From CAVQWH01 sp963718685 (lineage in GTDB: Bacteria; Patescibacteriota; Saccharimonadia; Saccharimonadales; Saccharimonadaceae), in NCBI GenBank assembly GCA_963718685.1, contig OY970356.1:1-64000 (forward strand): a DNA stretch of 64,000 nt. The letters are read 5' to 3'. The position numbers and the translations under genes are program-made. Below the pieces are notes generated by a model that made no database searches, was not told where the DNA came from, and was given only the letters and a program-made list of their open reading frames with translations. Every line of letters begins with the position of its first letter. Within the stretch, counting starts at the first letter, position 1. Shown here piece after piece: positions 49,951 through 59,039 of this stretch.

Positions 49951-50562
49951 ATGAATCCGAATCAACCCAACCCAGCGTCTCAAGAAGCCGAAGTAAAACA
50001 TAAAGACTCAAAACAGCGTTATCCAGGGTTGACCTTGTCTCCAGGCGAATACGTTATCATGATAGTCCGCCGCCATCCAATAGGGCTGATATCTATTTGG
50101 TTCGCGGAAGGGGTTTTGATATTTATAGCTATTTTACTTTTGGGATTAGGGTTATTCGGATCAGATGTTTTGGCTAATACTTTTGGTATTAATGCTAACG
50201 GTGGGATTGTAGCGCTAATTTCAATTTTCATTATAGTTTTAATGTTAGCTATAGGAGTGGTCAGCACATCGATTTATCGAGATAATCATTTTTACTTAAC
50301 CAACGAGAGCGTTATTGAACATGTAAGGACTGGACTTTTTTCTCGTCGCGAAAAAACTATTAGCTTGGGAAGCGTAGAGGACGTCAGTTTTTCTCAGGGT
50401 GGCATTTTGCAATATATGCTTAACTATGGTTCGATTCGTCTTTCTACGGTGGGAGACGAAACGACGTATCGTTTTACAAACGTCTCCAACCCTCGGGCGC
50501 AAATCGCCACCTTAACGCAGGCAGTTGAAGATTTCAAAAATCACCGCACAGTTAAAGGTTAG
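49951..50562 (+). CDS. Membrane protein with bacterial PH domain
   Basis: 203 residues. Two helices (about 48-72 and 85-110) follow a cytosolic N-terminus. A bPH2-type PH domain (about 112-195: FYLTNESVIEHVRTGLFSRR, then ISLGSVEDVSFSQGGILQYM and YGSIRLSTVGDE) occupies the C-terminus. Such proteins are common in the Gram-positive and CPR envelope but have no proven activity. TATAAT ends 6 bases before the ATG, giving a leaderless message. The stop overlaps the converging pilin gene by 4 bases. Confidence 0.8.
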   Translation: MNPNQPNPASQEAEVKHKDSKQRYPGLTLSPGEYVIMIVRRHPIGLISIWFAEGVLIFIAILLLGLGLFGSDVLANTFGINANGGIVALISIFIIVLMLAIGVVSTSIYRDNHFYLTNESVIEHVRTGLFSRREKTISLGSVEDVSFSQGGILQYMLNYGSIRLSTVGDETTYRFTNVSNPRAQIATLTQAVEDFKNHRTVKG

Positions 50563-50957
50563 TCAAAACTTTGAGCTGCGTACTTAATGTAGTCAGCTTC
50601 TTTTTCTAAGGTAGTTCTTAATTTATAGCTTTGGCATTTATCTTTTGCGCAGCCGCTTGGCAGGTAGTGGTAGCTTGATTTAGGATTATTAACCTTATAG
50701 CCGTTCGGATCTTTAAATAAATCAGGGTCGATTGCTGTAAGATTCTTAGAGTCGATATGGTCTGGGTAATAGTGATATTTTGGGTAAAAGACTTTTTCTA
50801 AGTCGTAATACATAGCGTTAATAGCAGTTTTACGCTGTTTATCACGAGAAGCCGCATTGATATTTTGCTTTTGGATAAAAAATAGGGTTGCAACGGCCAA
50901 CGCCAAAATAATAACTACAATAAGCTCAATAACTGTAAAACCTTTTTGACTACGCAT
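50559..50957 (-). CDS. Type IV pilin-like protein (third, divergent)
   Basis: Start 50957 (MRSQKG) is set by TACAAT on the minus strand 6 bases before the ATG; an upstream in-frame start lies in the promoter. The mature sequence begins FTVIELIVVIILALAVATLF with Glu5. The globular part is short, Tyr- and Lys-rich, with a Cys pair in SGCAKDKCQSY. It is a minor pilin or pseudopilin candidate (132 aa). It is divergent from recA; the two -10 boxes are about 10 bases apart. Confidence 0.85.
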   Translation of the reverse strand: MRSQKGFTVIELIVVIILALAVATLFFIQKQNINAASRDKQRKTAINAMYYDLEKVFYPKYHYYPDHIDSKNLTAIDPDLFKDPNGYKVNNPKSSYHYLPSGCAKDKCQSYKLRTTLEKEADYIKYAAQSFD

Positions 50958-51024
50958 GTAAGTATTGTAGCAAATCACGTATAATATAGTTAGCAGTTGT
51001 TTATAAAAGAGAGGGTTTTAAAAC

Positions 51025-52050
51025 ATGGCGGATAGTAAAAAAAATACAAAGACTAATAATAATGAGGCAAAGTTAAAGGCTTTGGGCTTGGCAGTTGATC
51101 AAATCACCAAGCAGTTTGGCGACGGGTCAATTATGAAGCTCGGTGAGTCGTATAGAACTAATGTTGAACTAATACCATCAGGCACGTTGAGCCTCGATTT
51201 AGCGCTTGGTGGCGGTTATCCAAAGGGCCGGATTATTGAAATCTACGGCCCGGAAAGCTCAGGCAAAACTACCCTAACCCTGCATGCAATTGCACAGGTG
51301 CAGCGAGAAGGCGGCACTGCAGCTTTTATTGATGCGGAGCATGCGCTTGATCCAAGCTATGCAAAGAGGCTGGGAGTAGATACTGACAATTTGTTGATTT
51401 CCCAGCCAGACAATGGTGAGCAAGCACTGGAAATTGCTGAAACTCTAGTACGCTCTAACGCGGTAGATTTAGTAGTAATTGATTCAGTGGCGGCTCTTGT
51501 GCCGCAAGCTGAGATTGAAGGTGACATGGGCGACGCCCATGTCGGTCTGCAGGCTCGTTTAATGAGCCAGGCTCTCAGGAAGTTAGCCGGGATTATCAGC
51601 AAAAGTAAGACTACTGTTGTTTTCATTAACCAAATTCGTATGAAAATTGGTGTTATGTTTGGTAATCCGGAAACCACGGCTGGTGGTAATGCTTTGAAGT
51701 TTTATTCTTCAGTAAGGTTAGACATTCGTCGTATTGGCCAAATTAAAACTGGCGATGAAGTAATCGGCAACAGAACAAGAGTGAAGGTCGTGAAAAATAA
51801 AATTGCGCCCCCATTTAGAATTGCTGAGTTTGACATTATGTATAACGAAGGCATTTCAAAAACCGGCGATATTTTGGACTTAGCGGTTCAGCATGGAATA
51901 GTTGGCAAATCAGGAGCTTGGTTTGACTATAAAGAAGAAAAACTTGGCCAAGGACGCGAAGCCACCAAACAGCACTTGAAAGAACACCCGAAACTTGCCA
52001 CGGAACTTGATAAAAAGGTTCGTGAAAAGGTTGTTGCAGAAGAAGAGTAA
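51025..52050 (+). CDS. recA: Recombinase RecA
   Basis: RecA polymerises on single-stranded DNA and pairs homologous strands. Walker A GPESSGKTT (about 73-81), Walker B LVVIDSVAALVP, loop 2 FINQIRMKIGVMFGNPETTA and the C-terminal domain are intact (341 aa). TATAAT at 50980-50985 gives a leader of about 33 bases with GAGAGGG as a distant ribosome site. No LexA box was recognised. recX follows 9 bases later. Confidence 0.98.
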   Translation: MADSKKNTKTNNNEAKLKALGLAVDQITKQFGDGSIMKLGESYRTNVELIPSGTLSLDLALGGGYPKGRIIEIYGPESSGKTTLTLHAIAQVQREGGTAAFIDAEHALDPSYAKRLGVDTDNLLISQPDNGEQALEIAETLVRSNAVDLVVIDSVAALVPQAEIEGDMGDAHVGLQARLMSQALRKLAGIISKSKTTVVFINQIRMKIGVMFGNPETTAGGNALKFYSSVRLDIRRIGQIKTGDEVIGNRTRVKVVKNKIAPPFRIAEFDIMYNEGISKTGDILDLAVQHGIVGKSGAWFDYKEEKLGQGREATKQHLKEHPKLATELDKKVREKVVAEEE

Positions 52051-52059
52051 ATATAGTTT

Positions 52060-52671
52060 ATGGCACAGGCTGGCCGCATAACCTCTATTAAAAGACAAGC
52101 CAAACGCGCCGACTACGTTTCGATTTATATCGATGATAAGTTTGCTTTTTCACTGCATGATTCGCAGTTGGTTACAAGCGGTTTAAGAACGGGTAAGCAG
52201 CTAACAGAACCCGAGATTAACAAATGGCAACAGGAATCTGACTTTGCCAAAACTTATGATAAAACTCTAAATTTTGTTACTATTCGGCCGCGCAGCCAAA
52301 AAGAAATCAATGACTATTTGTGGCGCAGGCAAGTCGAAGAGTCGTTAAAAACCCGTATAGTTGAACGCCTTAAAGAACGAGGCTACATCGATGATAAAAA
52401 ATTTGCCCAGTTTTGGGTGCGATCTCGCTCGCTTGCTAAACCGACTAGCCGCCGTAAACTGGAACTGGAGTTAAGGCAAAAAGGCGTAAGCAGCGAAAAT
52501 ATTAAAGAAGCTCTTGGGTTAAGTAAAGATTACGACGAGCAAGCAGCATTACAAAAAATTATTAGCAAGAAACGAAAAGTTTACGATGATCCGCAAAAGC
52601 TAATTGCCTATCTGGCTCGCCAAGGATTTAACTATAGCGATATTAAGCGAGAACTCAGCGACCAATCGTAG
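52060..52671 (+). CDS. recX: Regulatory protein RecX
   Basis: RecX binds and restrains RecA filaments. The 203 residues show the three-helix repeat units of the family: SQKEINDYLWRRQVEESLKT, ERGYIDDKKFAQFWVRSRSL and RKLELELRQKGVSSENIKEA, followed by a fourth repeat with LIAYLARQGFNYSDIKREL. It is in an operon with recA (9-base gap). Its end overlaps the converging PRC-barrel gene by 17 bases. Confidence 0.9.
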   Translation: MAQAGRITSIKRQAKRADYVSIYIDDKFAFSLHDSQLVTSGLRTGKQLTEPEINKWQQESDFAKTYDKTLNFVTIRPRSQKEINDYLWRRQVEESLKTRIVERLKERGYIDDKKFAQFWVRSRSLAKPTSRRKLELELRQKGVSSENIKEALGLSKDYDEQAALQKIISKKRKVYDDPQKLIAYLARQGFNYSDIKRELSDQS

Positions 52672-53242
52672 CAGTGCTACTTTCAGTCTGGGGCTTTCGA
52701 AATGGATTATTAAAAGATCCAGGCTCTGTCAACGGAGCTTCCGCTCCGGCTTTTAAGCTGGCTGAACTGACTGCAATGTGATTATCGGTAACTTCAATTA
52801 TTTGCGAACGGTTAATAAGCAGCTCAGAAATTTGCAAACTTTTTATCAAAGGGCGTTTTACATGAAGTTGGTGAATCAAAAAGGTTAACGGGTCTAAACT
52901 GTATTCTGCCACTTTGCCCAGCTTGGTTTTCGTATCGTCGATAACTTCCAAATTGATAAGCTGAAAGTTCATTTTGATAACTTCCTCGAATTTTACTAAA
53001 TCTTTAGCGGCGATAAGTTCGTCTACAGAGTCAATAATAATTCGAGATTCATTAGCTTCGCGGATGTCGTTAGTTTTTAAAATTAACTTCTCTTTACCTT
53101 CTTGAACGGGGGAGTCTACAAAGTAGCCAATTACCTTAAGATCGTGCGGATTAATGATAGCCTCTTTAACGGTTGCGACCTTGCTGCCCGTGTGGAGGCT
53201 AAGCACATCGCTTCCTAATATCTGCTGGTAAAGCATTAACAT
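52655..53242 (-). CDS. PRC-barrel domain protein of the pilus operon
   Basis: 195 residues with two PRC-barrel modules (about 5-85: VLSLHTGSKVATVKEAIINP, IGYFVDSP; and about 90-160: INLEVIDDTKTKLGKVAEYS, TFLIHQLHV). The C-terminal tail carries an NPFRKP motif. PRC barrels are protein-binding beta folds. In CPR they recur near envelope and pilus genes. This is the last gene of the minus-strand pilus operon, 18 bases after the preceding one. The role within the pilus is unknown. Confidence 0.8.
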   Translation of the reverse strand: MLMLYQQILGSDVLSLHTGSKVATVKEAIINPHDLKVIGYFVDSPVQEGKEKLILKTNDIREANESRIIIDSVDELIAAKDLVKFEEVIKMNFQLINLEVIDDTKTKLGKVAEYSLDPLTFLIHQLHVKRPLIKSLQISELLINRSQIIEVTDNHIAVSSASLKAGAEAPLTEPGSFNNPFRKPQTESSTATIGR

Positions 53243-53260
53243 GATATTTATTATAACAGT

Positions 53261-53581
53261 TTATTGCGTAAACGGATTTATCCTACCGCCTGGTAAATTA
53301 GGAACGTCATGACTAGTCTGGGGGTCTCGCAGTTGCTGTATTTTGTCAATCGTTTCTTGGTCGAACTGGGTTTTTACGGCCTTTTCGTTTCTGGATTGGG
53401 TTTCGTATTTCTGGTCTTGGGTTTGGGTTAATATGATGTCCACTTTATAGACCGTAATCATAATTGATGTTAAAGCAAGCAGTATAACTAATAATGTTCG
53501 ATGCTTAACTATTGGCGCCGTTGTTTTCTTAAACTGCCGCTTGATGGTTGTCATATTGATGTTGAGATTGGAATTTTTCAT
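53261..53581 (-). CDS. Small pilus-operon membrane protein (PilP-like by position)
   Basis: 106 residues: basic N-terminus, one hydrophobic helix (about 29-50: LLVILLALTSIMITVYKVDI), a Gln/Lys/Glu-rich helical stretch and a C-terminal PNLPGGRINPF motif. The position after pilO and this GR-NPF ending recall PilP/GspC-type linkers, though sequence alone does not prove it. Gap to pilO is 5 bases. Confidence 0.6.
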   Translation of the reverse strand: MKNSNLNINMTTIKRQFKKTTAPIVKHRTLLVILLALTSIMITVYKVDIILTQTQDQKYETQSRNEKAVKTQFDQETIDKIQQLRDPQTSHDVPNLPGGRINPFTQ

Positions 53582-53586
53582 TGAAC

Positions 53587-54237
53587 TTACCTTACATACA
53601 CTATTAAACCTATTGTAGGGTTAGATATTTGACCAGGGTGTTCTGTATCCGGAGTTAATGATACTCCTGTTACTTGCATCTTGGTAACGTTTTGTTCGAT
53701 AAGTTTGAGAAATTTTAGGAAACTGGCGTAAGGAACGGGATTTTTTAAAGTTATATTTGCGGTCACTGTCTTTATCCCAGGCGGGGTAGAATTTGAAGAT
53801 TGAGTAGTCCCGGGGACGTCTGAACCAGGCGCGGGACTGGTTGTTGTGCTACCCGGTGTAGAGGTAGGCGGCGCAGATCCATCTTGGTTGTCGGTAAAGT
53901 TATAGCCCAGTACAGTAATCCCTACTCTGTCTGCAAAGGAGTTTATATCCTGCACTATTTGATCTTGGTATTGGTAAGATTTACTGTCGGCTACGATCTC
54001 TTTCGCCCTTTTTACCGTATCGCTATGGGTTTTTAAATCTTTATTGAGCTGTTCAAGTTGTTTAACGTTATCGCTTCCTATGGATGCATCGGTTTGGGCA
54101 TGGTTAACTTGCAGAGCCTTGCTCTCTAATACTTTGCCTAAAGCTATGAAGCCAAAAACCGCACCTATAACCAGCAAGAATATTCCTATCAGGAATAACC
54201 GTTGTAGAGTGACTGCCGTTAATTTACTTTTTTTCAC
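53587..54237 (-). CDS. pilO: Type IV pilus inner-membrane platform protein PilO-like
   Basis: 216 residues with an N-terminal helix (about 12-32: LFLIGIFLLVIGAVFGFIAL), a coiled-coil (about 45-100) and an extracytoplasmic ferredoxin-like domain (ITVLGYNFTDN, ITLKNPVPYASFLKFLKLIE). A Pro/Ser/Thr linker lies in the middle. PilO pairs with PilN to form the alignment platform under the pilus. Start overlaps the end of pilN by 14 bases. Confidence 0.85.
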   Translation of the reverse strand: MKKSKLTAVTLQRLFLIGIFLLVIGAVFGFIALGKVLESKALQVNHAQTDASIGSDNVKQLEQLNKDLKTHSDTVKRAKEIVADSKSYQYQDQIVQDINSFADRVGITVLGYNFTDNQDGSAPPTSTPGSTTTSPAPGSDVPGTTQSSNSTPPGIKTVTANITLKNPVPYASFLKFLKLIEQNVTKMQVTGVSLTPDTEHPGQISNPTIGLIVYVR

Positions 54238-54820
54238 CGTGTAGCTCCTGATTTATGTAATCTAGTGCGGTTTGTTTATCTGCGAACTTGGTATTTATAG
54301 TCACGTCATAGCCCGAGTGTCCGCTGCCATCGCGAGTGATATTACCAATATTAACGTCGGTAAATAAGGGTGATTGGCTAAGCTTAGACTTCAGGTTCAA
54401 AGCCCCGTCATAACTATCGGCTCTTACTTCCAAAGACATTTGTGACCCAAATGTCTGCGGCGATAGAGACAAGCTGCTAAGTACTGTATTTGGGGGAAGA
54501 GCTTTGGCGATTGCAATTGTCAGATCGCTGTAGCTTATTTCGTTGGAGAGGATAGATCTGGCTATGCTTAAGTTATTGGCAAAACTTTCAGCCTGAGCTT
54601 TAATGCTCGCGTACTTTCTAGAACGGTCTTGGTTGTCAGCTACGCTGCTTTTTGCACTTTGCTGCTCAAAATTCATAAAAATGAAACTTGCAGCAAACAG
54701 TAAACCTACTACTACAATAGTCGCTAAAGCGAGAATAATATAGTCAAGCAGTATCGAATTTATTCTGGCTGCTCTAAGCTGTTTCTTGTCTTCGTACCCT
54801 AATAAGTTAATCACTGCCAA
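54224..54820 (-). CDS. pilN: Type IV pilus platform protein PilN-like
   Basis: The conserved cytoplasmic N-terminus INLLGYEDKKQLRAAR (about 4-19) that binds PilM is present. One membrane helix follows (about 27-51), then a coiled coil and a ferredoxin-like domain ending in FADKQTALDYINQEL. Starts 10 bases inside the end of pilM and overlaps pilO, so the four genes are translationally coupled. Confidence 0.87.
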   Translation of the reverse strand: MAVINLLGYEDKKQLRAARINSILLDYIILALATIVVVGLLFAASFIFMNFEQQSAKSSVADNQDRSRKYASIKAQAESFANNLSIARSILSNEISYSDLTIAIAKALPPNTVLSSLSLSPQTFGSQMSLEVRADSYDGALNLKSKLSQSPLFTDVNIGNITRDGSGHSGYDVTINTKFADKQTALDYINQELHGEKK

Positions 54821-55872
54821 ATCTCCTTGGGCTTAACACTGGCAAGGCCCGCCACGGTTATATAGCGCGGTTTAATTTGCTTGGCTGGTTGTTTCAAGTT
54901 GCCGAAGTTAAGTATCTGCCACGGGCTGGCTACTCTAGCGGGCATAACCATAGTATTTGTGAAGTATTCTCCCATGCCAGGTACGCCGGATCCGCTGCCT
55001 ACAACCAGCAACTGTTCAAGTTTGCGACTATTTTCCAGCCTTTCGTTATAATAACGGATTACTTTTTTGGTCTCAGCAATTATGCGCCTCAGACTAGGCT
55101 CTAAAGAACTTACTAACTTTGTTTGGTTATTGCCCGGACTAAGCCCTTGTAGCACTTTTAGTTGATGGGCGTTCTCCAGAGGAACTTTAAGTTTCTTAGC
55201 AATTTCCAGCGTAAAAGTATTGCCACCGATCGCTACACTGCCGGTAACTCGAATGGAGCCGTCAAGAATTGCAATGTCAGTAGTAGCTGGGCCGATATCT
55301 ACGATTACGGTAGGCAAGCTTCCATCTTCTGTAAAAGTCAACAGACGAGCAATAGCACTAACGCTTGGTTCAACCATTGCTACCGATAGGCCTGCGCGGT
55401 TTGTGGCGCTTACGCAAGCATCAACGATTGTTTTTGGCACCGCGCACAACAAGATAGTGATTTTGTCTTTCTCTCGACTTATAATTTCATAATCAACATA
55501 TAGCTGAGCCATAGGTACAGGAATGTATTGCTCTACCTCAAGCTCGATAGCTTCTTTTAAGTTGACCTCAGCGCTGGCAGGAAGGCTGAAAGTCCTAGCA
55601 TATGTCTTTGAGGTCGGGATACTCAAAACTACATGATCGCTATTAATTTTGCCAATAACTTTTTCTTTTAACAAATCTTTCAGGTTGGTACTTAAGTAAT
55701 CATCATTATCATCAAGGCTTTTCTGTATCTTTACCGGGTCTAAATCTACAGAGCCATAACCCAGCACCGACCAGTGGTTAAAATCTAGAGCCATGACCTT
55801 AATCCCGGTCTGGCTAATATCAAGTCCTATGATTGGTTTGTCTTTATAAAAAAGTCGATTCATGATGCCCAC
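54811..55872 (-). CDS. pilM: Type IV pilus assembly protein PilM
   Basis: Actin-like ATP-binding protein that links PilN to the cytoplasmic motor parts. Motifs: IIGLDISQTGIKVMALDF at the N-terminus (phosphate 1), VVLSIPTSKTYARTFSLPAS, VIVDIGPATTDIAILDG (phosphate 2, about 190-206) and VVGSGSGVPGMGEYF (adenosine loop, about 293-307). The start is GTG at 55872, as the family usually begins MG; an ATG three codons on (55863) is an alternative. TATACT on the minus strand 14 bases upstream suggests an internal promoter. Confidence 0.92.
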   Translation of the reverse strand: MGIMNRLFYKDKPIIGLDISQTGIKVMALDFNHWSVLGYGSVDLDPVKIQKSLDDNDDYLSTNLKDLLKEKVIGKINSDHVVLSIPTSKTYARTFSLPASAEVNLKEAIELEVEQYIPVPMAQLYVDYEIISREKDKITILLCAVPKTIVDACVSATNRAGLSVAMVEPSVSAIARLLTFTEDGSLPTVIVDIGPATTDIAILDGSIRVTGSVAIGGNTFTLEIAKKLKVPLENAHQLKVLQGLSPGNNQTKLVSSLEPSLRRIIAETKKVIRYYNERLENSRKLEQLLVVGSGSGVPGMGEYFTNTMVMPARVASPWQILNFGNLKQPAKQIKPRYITVAGLASVKPKEIWQ

Positions 55873-55923
55873 ATTAACTTGTCGTTAGTATAACATGAGG
55901 TTATCTGTTGGTACACTGCTCTT

Positions 55924-57156
55924 CTATCCTTTAACGTTTTGCGCCAAACTGGTGATTGGCATAATAACGCTAGCGGCGATTAGTCCTACCATTGCGCCCA
56001 TTAGAATAATCATCACAGGCTCAATGATGGAGCCCAGGCTGTTAACTACAACATCTACCTCTTCCTCATAAAAATCAGCTACTTTTATAAGTACGGTGTC
56101 AGTTTGGCCGGTTTCTTCGCCAACGGCCAACATCTGGCTCACTATATCAGGAAACAAAGGGTTGTTAGCAATAATTTCTGAAAGTTGTTTACCGCTTTTG
56201 ATTTCATCTATGGCATTATCTAAGGTCTCTTGGTATACCACGTTTCCTACCGCTCGGCCGGTAACTTGCAGCGCTCCGACTACGCCTACGCCTGCGGACA
56301 TCAGTGATGCAAAAGTTCTTGCAAAACGAGCTACGCAAACTTTAATGACAATACTTTTGACTATAGGAAGCTTTAAAATCAGGGTGTGGAAGTTCTTTTT
56401 ACCGGTTGGGGTGCGGACGTAGCGGGTAATCAAAAATACTCCGCCTACTAAGATTAAAATGATTAACCACCAGAAGTTTTGTACAAAACTGCTGATACCC
56501 AGCATAACTTGGGTGAGAGCTGGCAGCTGGGCGCCTTGGCCACCCAGGCTCTTTAAAATAACGCTGATTCGCGGAATTACAAAAAGCATAAGGCCAAAGA
56601 ATGCTGCAGTTGTAACCACCAGCAGAACTGCCGGATAAGTCATTGCACCTTTGACTTTCTTGCGGATAGCATTATTCTTTTCCTGTTGTAAAGCCAGCCT
56701 TTCCAGCACCTCTTCCAAGATACCTGCAGCCTCACCGGCGCGCACCATATTAACATATACATCACTGAACACTCTGGGGTGTTTAGACATGGAATCGGCA
56801 AGTGCTGATCCCCCCTGAATATCATCAATTATTTTATCAAGAGTACTTTTAAGAAGGGGGTTGTCGGCATGACTCTTCAGAGCATTGAGCGCTCTTAGCA
56901 AAGGTACGCCGGCACCTATCATGGTACTTAACTGGCGCGTGAAGATAACTAAAGTATTAGTTTTTACCTTTGAGTTAAAAAATCTGTCAAATATGTTCGA
57001 TAAGTCGTTGCTACTGGGGGTGCCTGACTTCAGGTGAATAGGGCGCAATTTTTTCTTAGATAAGGTAGCTACGGCAGCGGCACGATCAGTGGCTTCAATA
57101 TTCCCATTGACGCTTTCACCTTTTTCATTAACAGCTAAGTAAGTAAACTGTGCCAT
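55924..57156 (-). CDS. pilC: Type IV pilus inner-membrane platform protein PilC (GspF family)
   Basis: 410 residues: two GspF domains. The first has FTRQLSTMIGAGVPLLRALN (about 75-94) and YPAVLLVVTTAAFFGLMLFV; the second has RFARTFASLMSAGVGVVGAL (about 280-299) and LFPDIVSQMLAVGEETGQTD, VNSLGSIIEPVMIILMGAMV. Three membrane helices sit between and after the domains. PilC is the rotating platform turned by PilB. It follows pilB by 4 bases. Confidence 0.95.
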   Translation of the reverse strand: MAQFTYLAVNEKGESVNGNIEATDRAAAVATLSKKKLRPIHLKSGTPSSNDLSNIFDRFFNSKVKTNTLVIFTRQLSTMIGAGVPLLRALNALKSHADNPLLKSTLDKIIDDIQGGSALADSMSKHPRVFSDVYVNMVRAGEAAGILEEVLERLALQQEKNNAIRKKVKGAMTYPAVLLVVTTAAFFGLMLFVIPRISVILKSLGGQGAQLPALTQVMLGISSFVQNFWWLIILILVGGVFLITRYVRTPTGKKNFHTLILKLPIVKSIVIKVCVARFARTFASLMSAGVGVVGALQVTGRAVGNVVYQETLDNAIDEIKSGKQLSEIIANNPLFPDIVSQMLAVGEETGQTDTVLIKVADFYEEEVDVVVNSLGSIIEPVMIILMGAMVGLIAASVIMPITSLAQNVKG

Positions 57157-57160
57157 AGTA

Positions 57161-58945
57161 TCATTCTCTAGTTACACGTAAAATTTCTTCAATGCTCGTT
57201 TCGCCTCGCAAAGATTTTACTAATCCATCAACCTGCATAGTATCCATACCCTCTTTAATAGCCTGACTTTGGATCATGTTACTGGTAGCGTTACTAACAA
57301 TAAGTTTTTGGATTTCTGGCGTGTTGGGCAATACTTCATAAATGCCGAGGCGGCCTTTATAGCCGCTGCTGTTACAGTTATCGCAGCCTTTTTCAGAAGC
57401 TCGCCATAATTTAGTGATGCCAGTGGGAGTTGAGCCTAGGGCGTCACCGATGCTTTTACCTATGCCCTCCTTTAAAGCGGCTACTTCCAGGGCATTAATC
57501 CGCTCAAGCATCTGGTTAGTCATGTTGAAGGCATGAAATACTTTTTCTATTTCGTTAGGGGATGGCGTGAAAGAAATGCGGCATTTAGTGCAAAGTCTTC
57601 GTACCAATCGTTGACCAATGGTAGCTCTTACGGTACTGGCGATTAAGAAAGGCTCGATTCCCATATCAAGCAAACGCGGCAAGCTAGTGGCTGCATTATT
57701 GGTGTGCAGAGTAGTGAATACCAAGTGTCCGGTTAAAGCAGCTTGTACGGAAAGGTCAGCGGTCTCAACGTCTCGAACCTCACCGACCATTACTATGTCG
57801 GGGTCTTGGCGCAGCAACGCTCTTAAGCCCGATGCGAATGTCATACCGGCTTTAGGATTAACTTGGGTTTGGTTAATGCCTGGAATCTTATACTCAACCG
57901 GATCTTCAACGGTTGAGATGTTAACTTCGGGGCTATTTAAGATAGTTAAAATACTGAATAAACTGGTTGATTTACCAGAACCTGTAGGACCGGTAACCAG
58001 TATCATGCCGTGAGGTTCTTGAATAACTTCTTTGGTAGCCTGCAAAGTGCGTCCCCAGTAACCCAGATCCTGTAGACTAAGAGCTTTGTTGCCTTCATCT
58101 AAAATACGCATTACTACTTTCTCGCCATCAGCTACGGGTAAAGTAGAGACACGAAGCGCGTAAGTATGGCCGGCAAGAGTAATTTTAAAACGTCCGTCTT
58201 GGGGGGTGCGGCGTTCGTCAATCTTTAAGCTAGACAGGATTTTTATACGGCTGATTAAGGCTCCGGCGGCGTCTTTAGGCAAGCGGTTTACTTCTTTTAG
58301 CACGCCGTCGACTCGGTATCGGATTTGAATGAATTCTTCCCGCGGTTCAATATGAACGTCGGAAGCGTTAGCGCGCACCGCATACTCAAGCAAGAGGTTA
58401 ACTGTTTGGGCAATCGGCGAATCCTCGGATATGTCAGCTTCAGAAATTTGATCGGGATGCTCAGCATCTTCTTCCTTATTTACCTTGATAATGTCGCTCA
58501 GCTCTTTATTGGCATCTCCGCGATAATTATCCAGTGCGTGAAGTATGTTTTCTTTAGTAGCTAAATATATTTTTAAATTTGTACCAAGCTGTTTTTGGAT
58601 AAAGTCTACTGCCTGAATATCATCAGGGTCTTCCATTGCCAGATACTTAACGCCGTCTTCCTGTTTGAATACTACAGCATTGTACTGGCGGGCGATTCTC
58701 TCTGGTATAAGAGATAAAGTTTCACTCGGAATCTTACTAGGGTCCAACTCAATATAAGGAATACTGGCATAGTCGGCATAAAGCTTAGTCAGTTCTTTGT
58801 CGCTAATCAGTTCATGGCGAACAACCAAGTCTTGCAAAGGCCGGCGGTTTTCACGCTGCTCTTCGCGCAACTTTTTTAGCTGTTCGTCGGTGAGGTGACC
58901 ACTTTTCTTAAGCAGGTCCTCAATAGTAACGTCAGATATACGCAT
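57161..58945 (-). CDS. pilB: Type IV pilus assembly ATPase PilB (GspE family)
   Basis: Hexameric motor that extends the pilus. The N-terminal MshEN-like domain (LKKSGHLTDEQLKKLREEQR, about 14-33) is followed by NASDVHIEPREEFIQIRYRV and the ATPase core: Walker A GPTGSGKST, the Asp box, Walker B IVMVGEVRDVETADLSVQAA and TTLHTNNAATSLPRLLDMGI. The four-Cys zinc site is split as CTKC and CDNC near the C-terminus. At 594 aa it is complete. The minus-strand TATAGT lies about 11 bases before the ATG. It is the first gene of the operon. No PilT retraction ATPase is in the window. Confidence 0.96.
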   Translation of the reverse strand: MRISDVTIEDLLKKSGHLTDEQLKKLREEQRENRRPLQDLVVRHELISDKELTKLYADYASIPYIELDPSKIPSETLSLIPERIARQYNAVVFKQEDGVKYLAMEDPDDIQAVDFIQKQLGTNLKIYLATKENILHALDNYRGDANKELSDIIKVNKEEDAEHPDQISEADISEDSPIAQTVNLLLEYAVRANASDVHIEPREEFIQIRYRVDGVLKEVNRLPKDAAGALISRIKILSSLKIDERRTPQDGRFKITLAGHTYALRVSTLPVADGEKVVMRILDEGNKALSLQDLGYWGRTLQATKEVIQEPHGMILVTGPTGSGKSTSLFSILTILNSPEVNISTVEDPVEYKIPGINQTQVNPKAGMTFASGLRALLRQDPDIVMVGEVRDVETADLSVQAALTGHLVFTTLHTNNAATSLPRLLDMGIEPFLIASTVRATIGQRLVRRLCTKCRISFTPSPNEIEKVFHAFNMTNQMLERINALEVAALKEGIGKSIGDALGSTPTGITKLWRASEKGCDNCNSSGYKGRLGIYEVLPNTPEIQKLIVSNATSNMIQSQAIKEGMDTMQVDGLVKSLRGETSIEEILRVTRE

Positions 58946-59039
58946 ATACTAGTAATACTATAAGCAATTTTAGTGTTTAGTGCTAATGTTTTTAAGTGGT
59001 TTTACTACTAAAGGCTCAGCAGGATATAATATAGAGAAT

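Noticed and set aside
58980..59039. N-terminal 20-residue extension of TsaE
   Set aside because: The extension runs through the promoter; the ATG at 59040 fits the -10 spacing and the family start.
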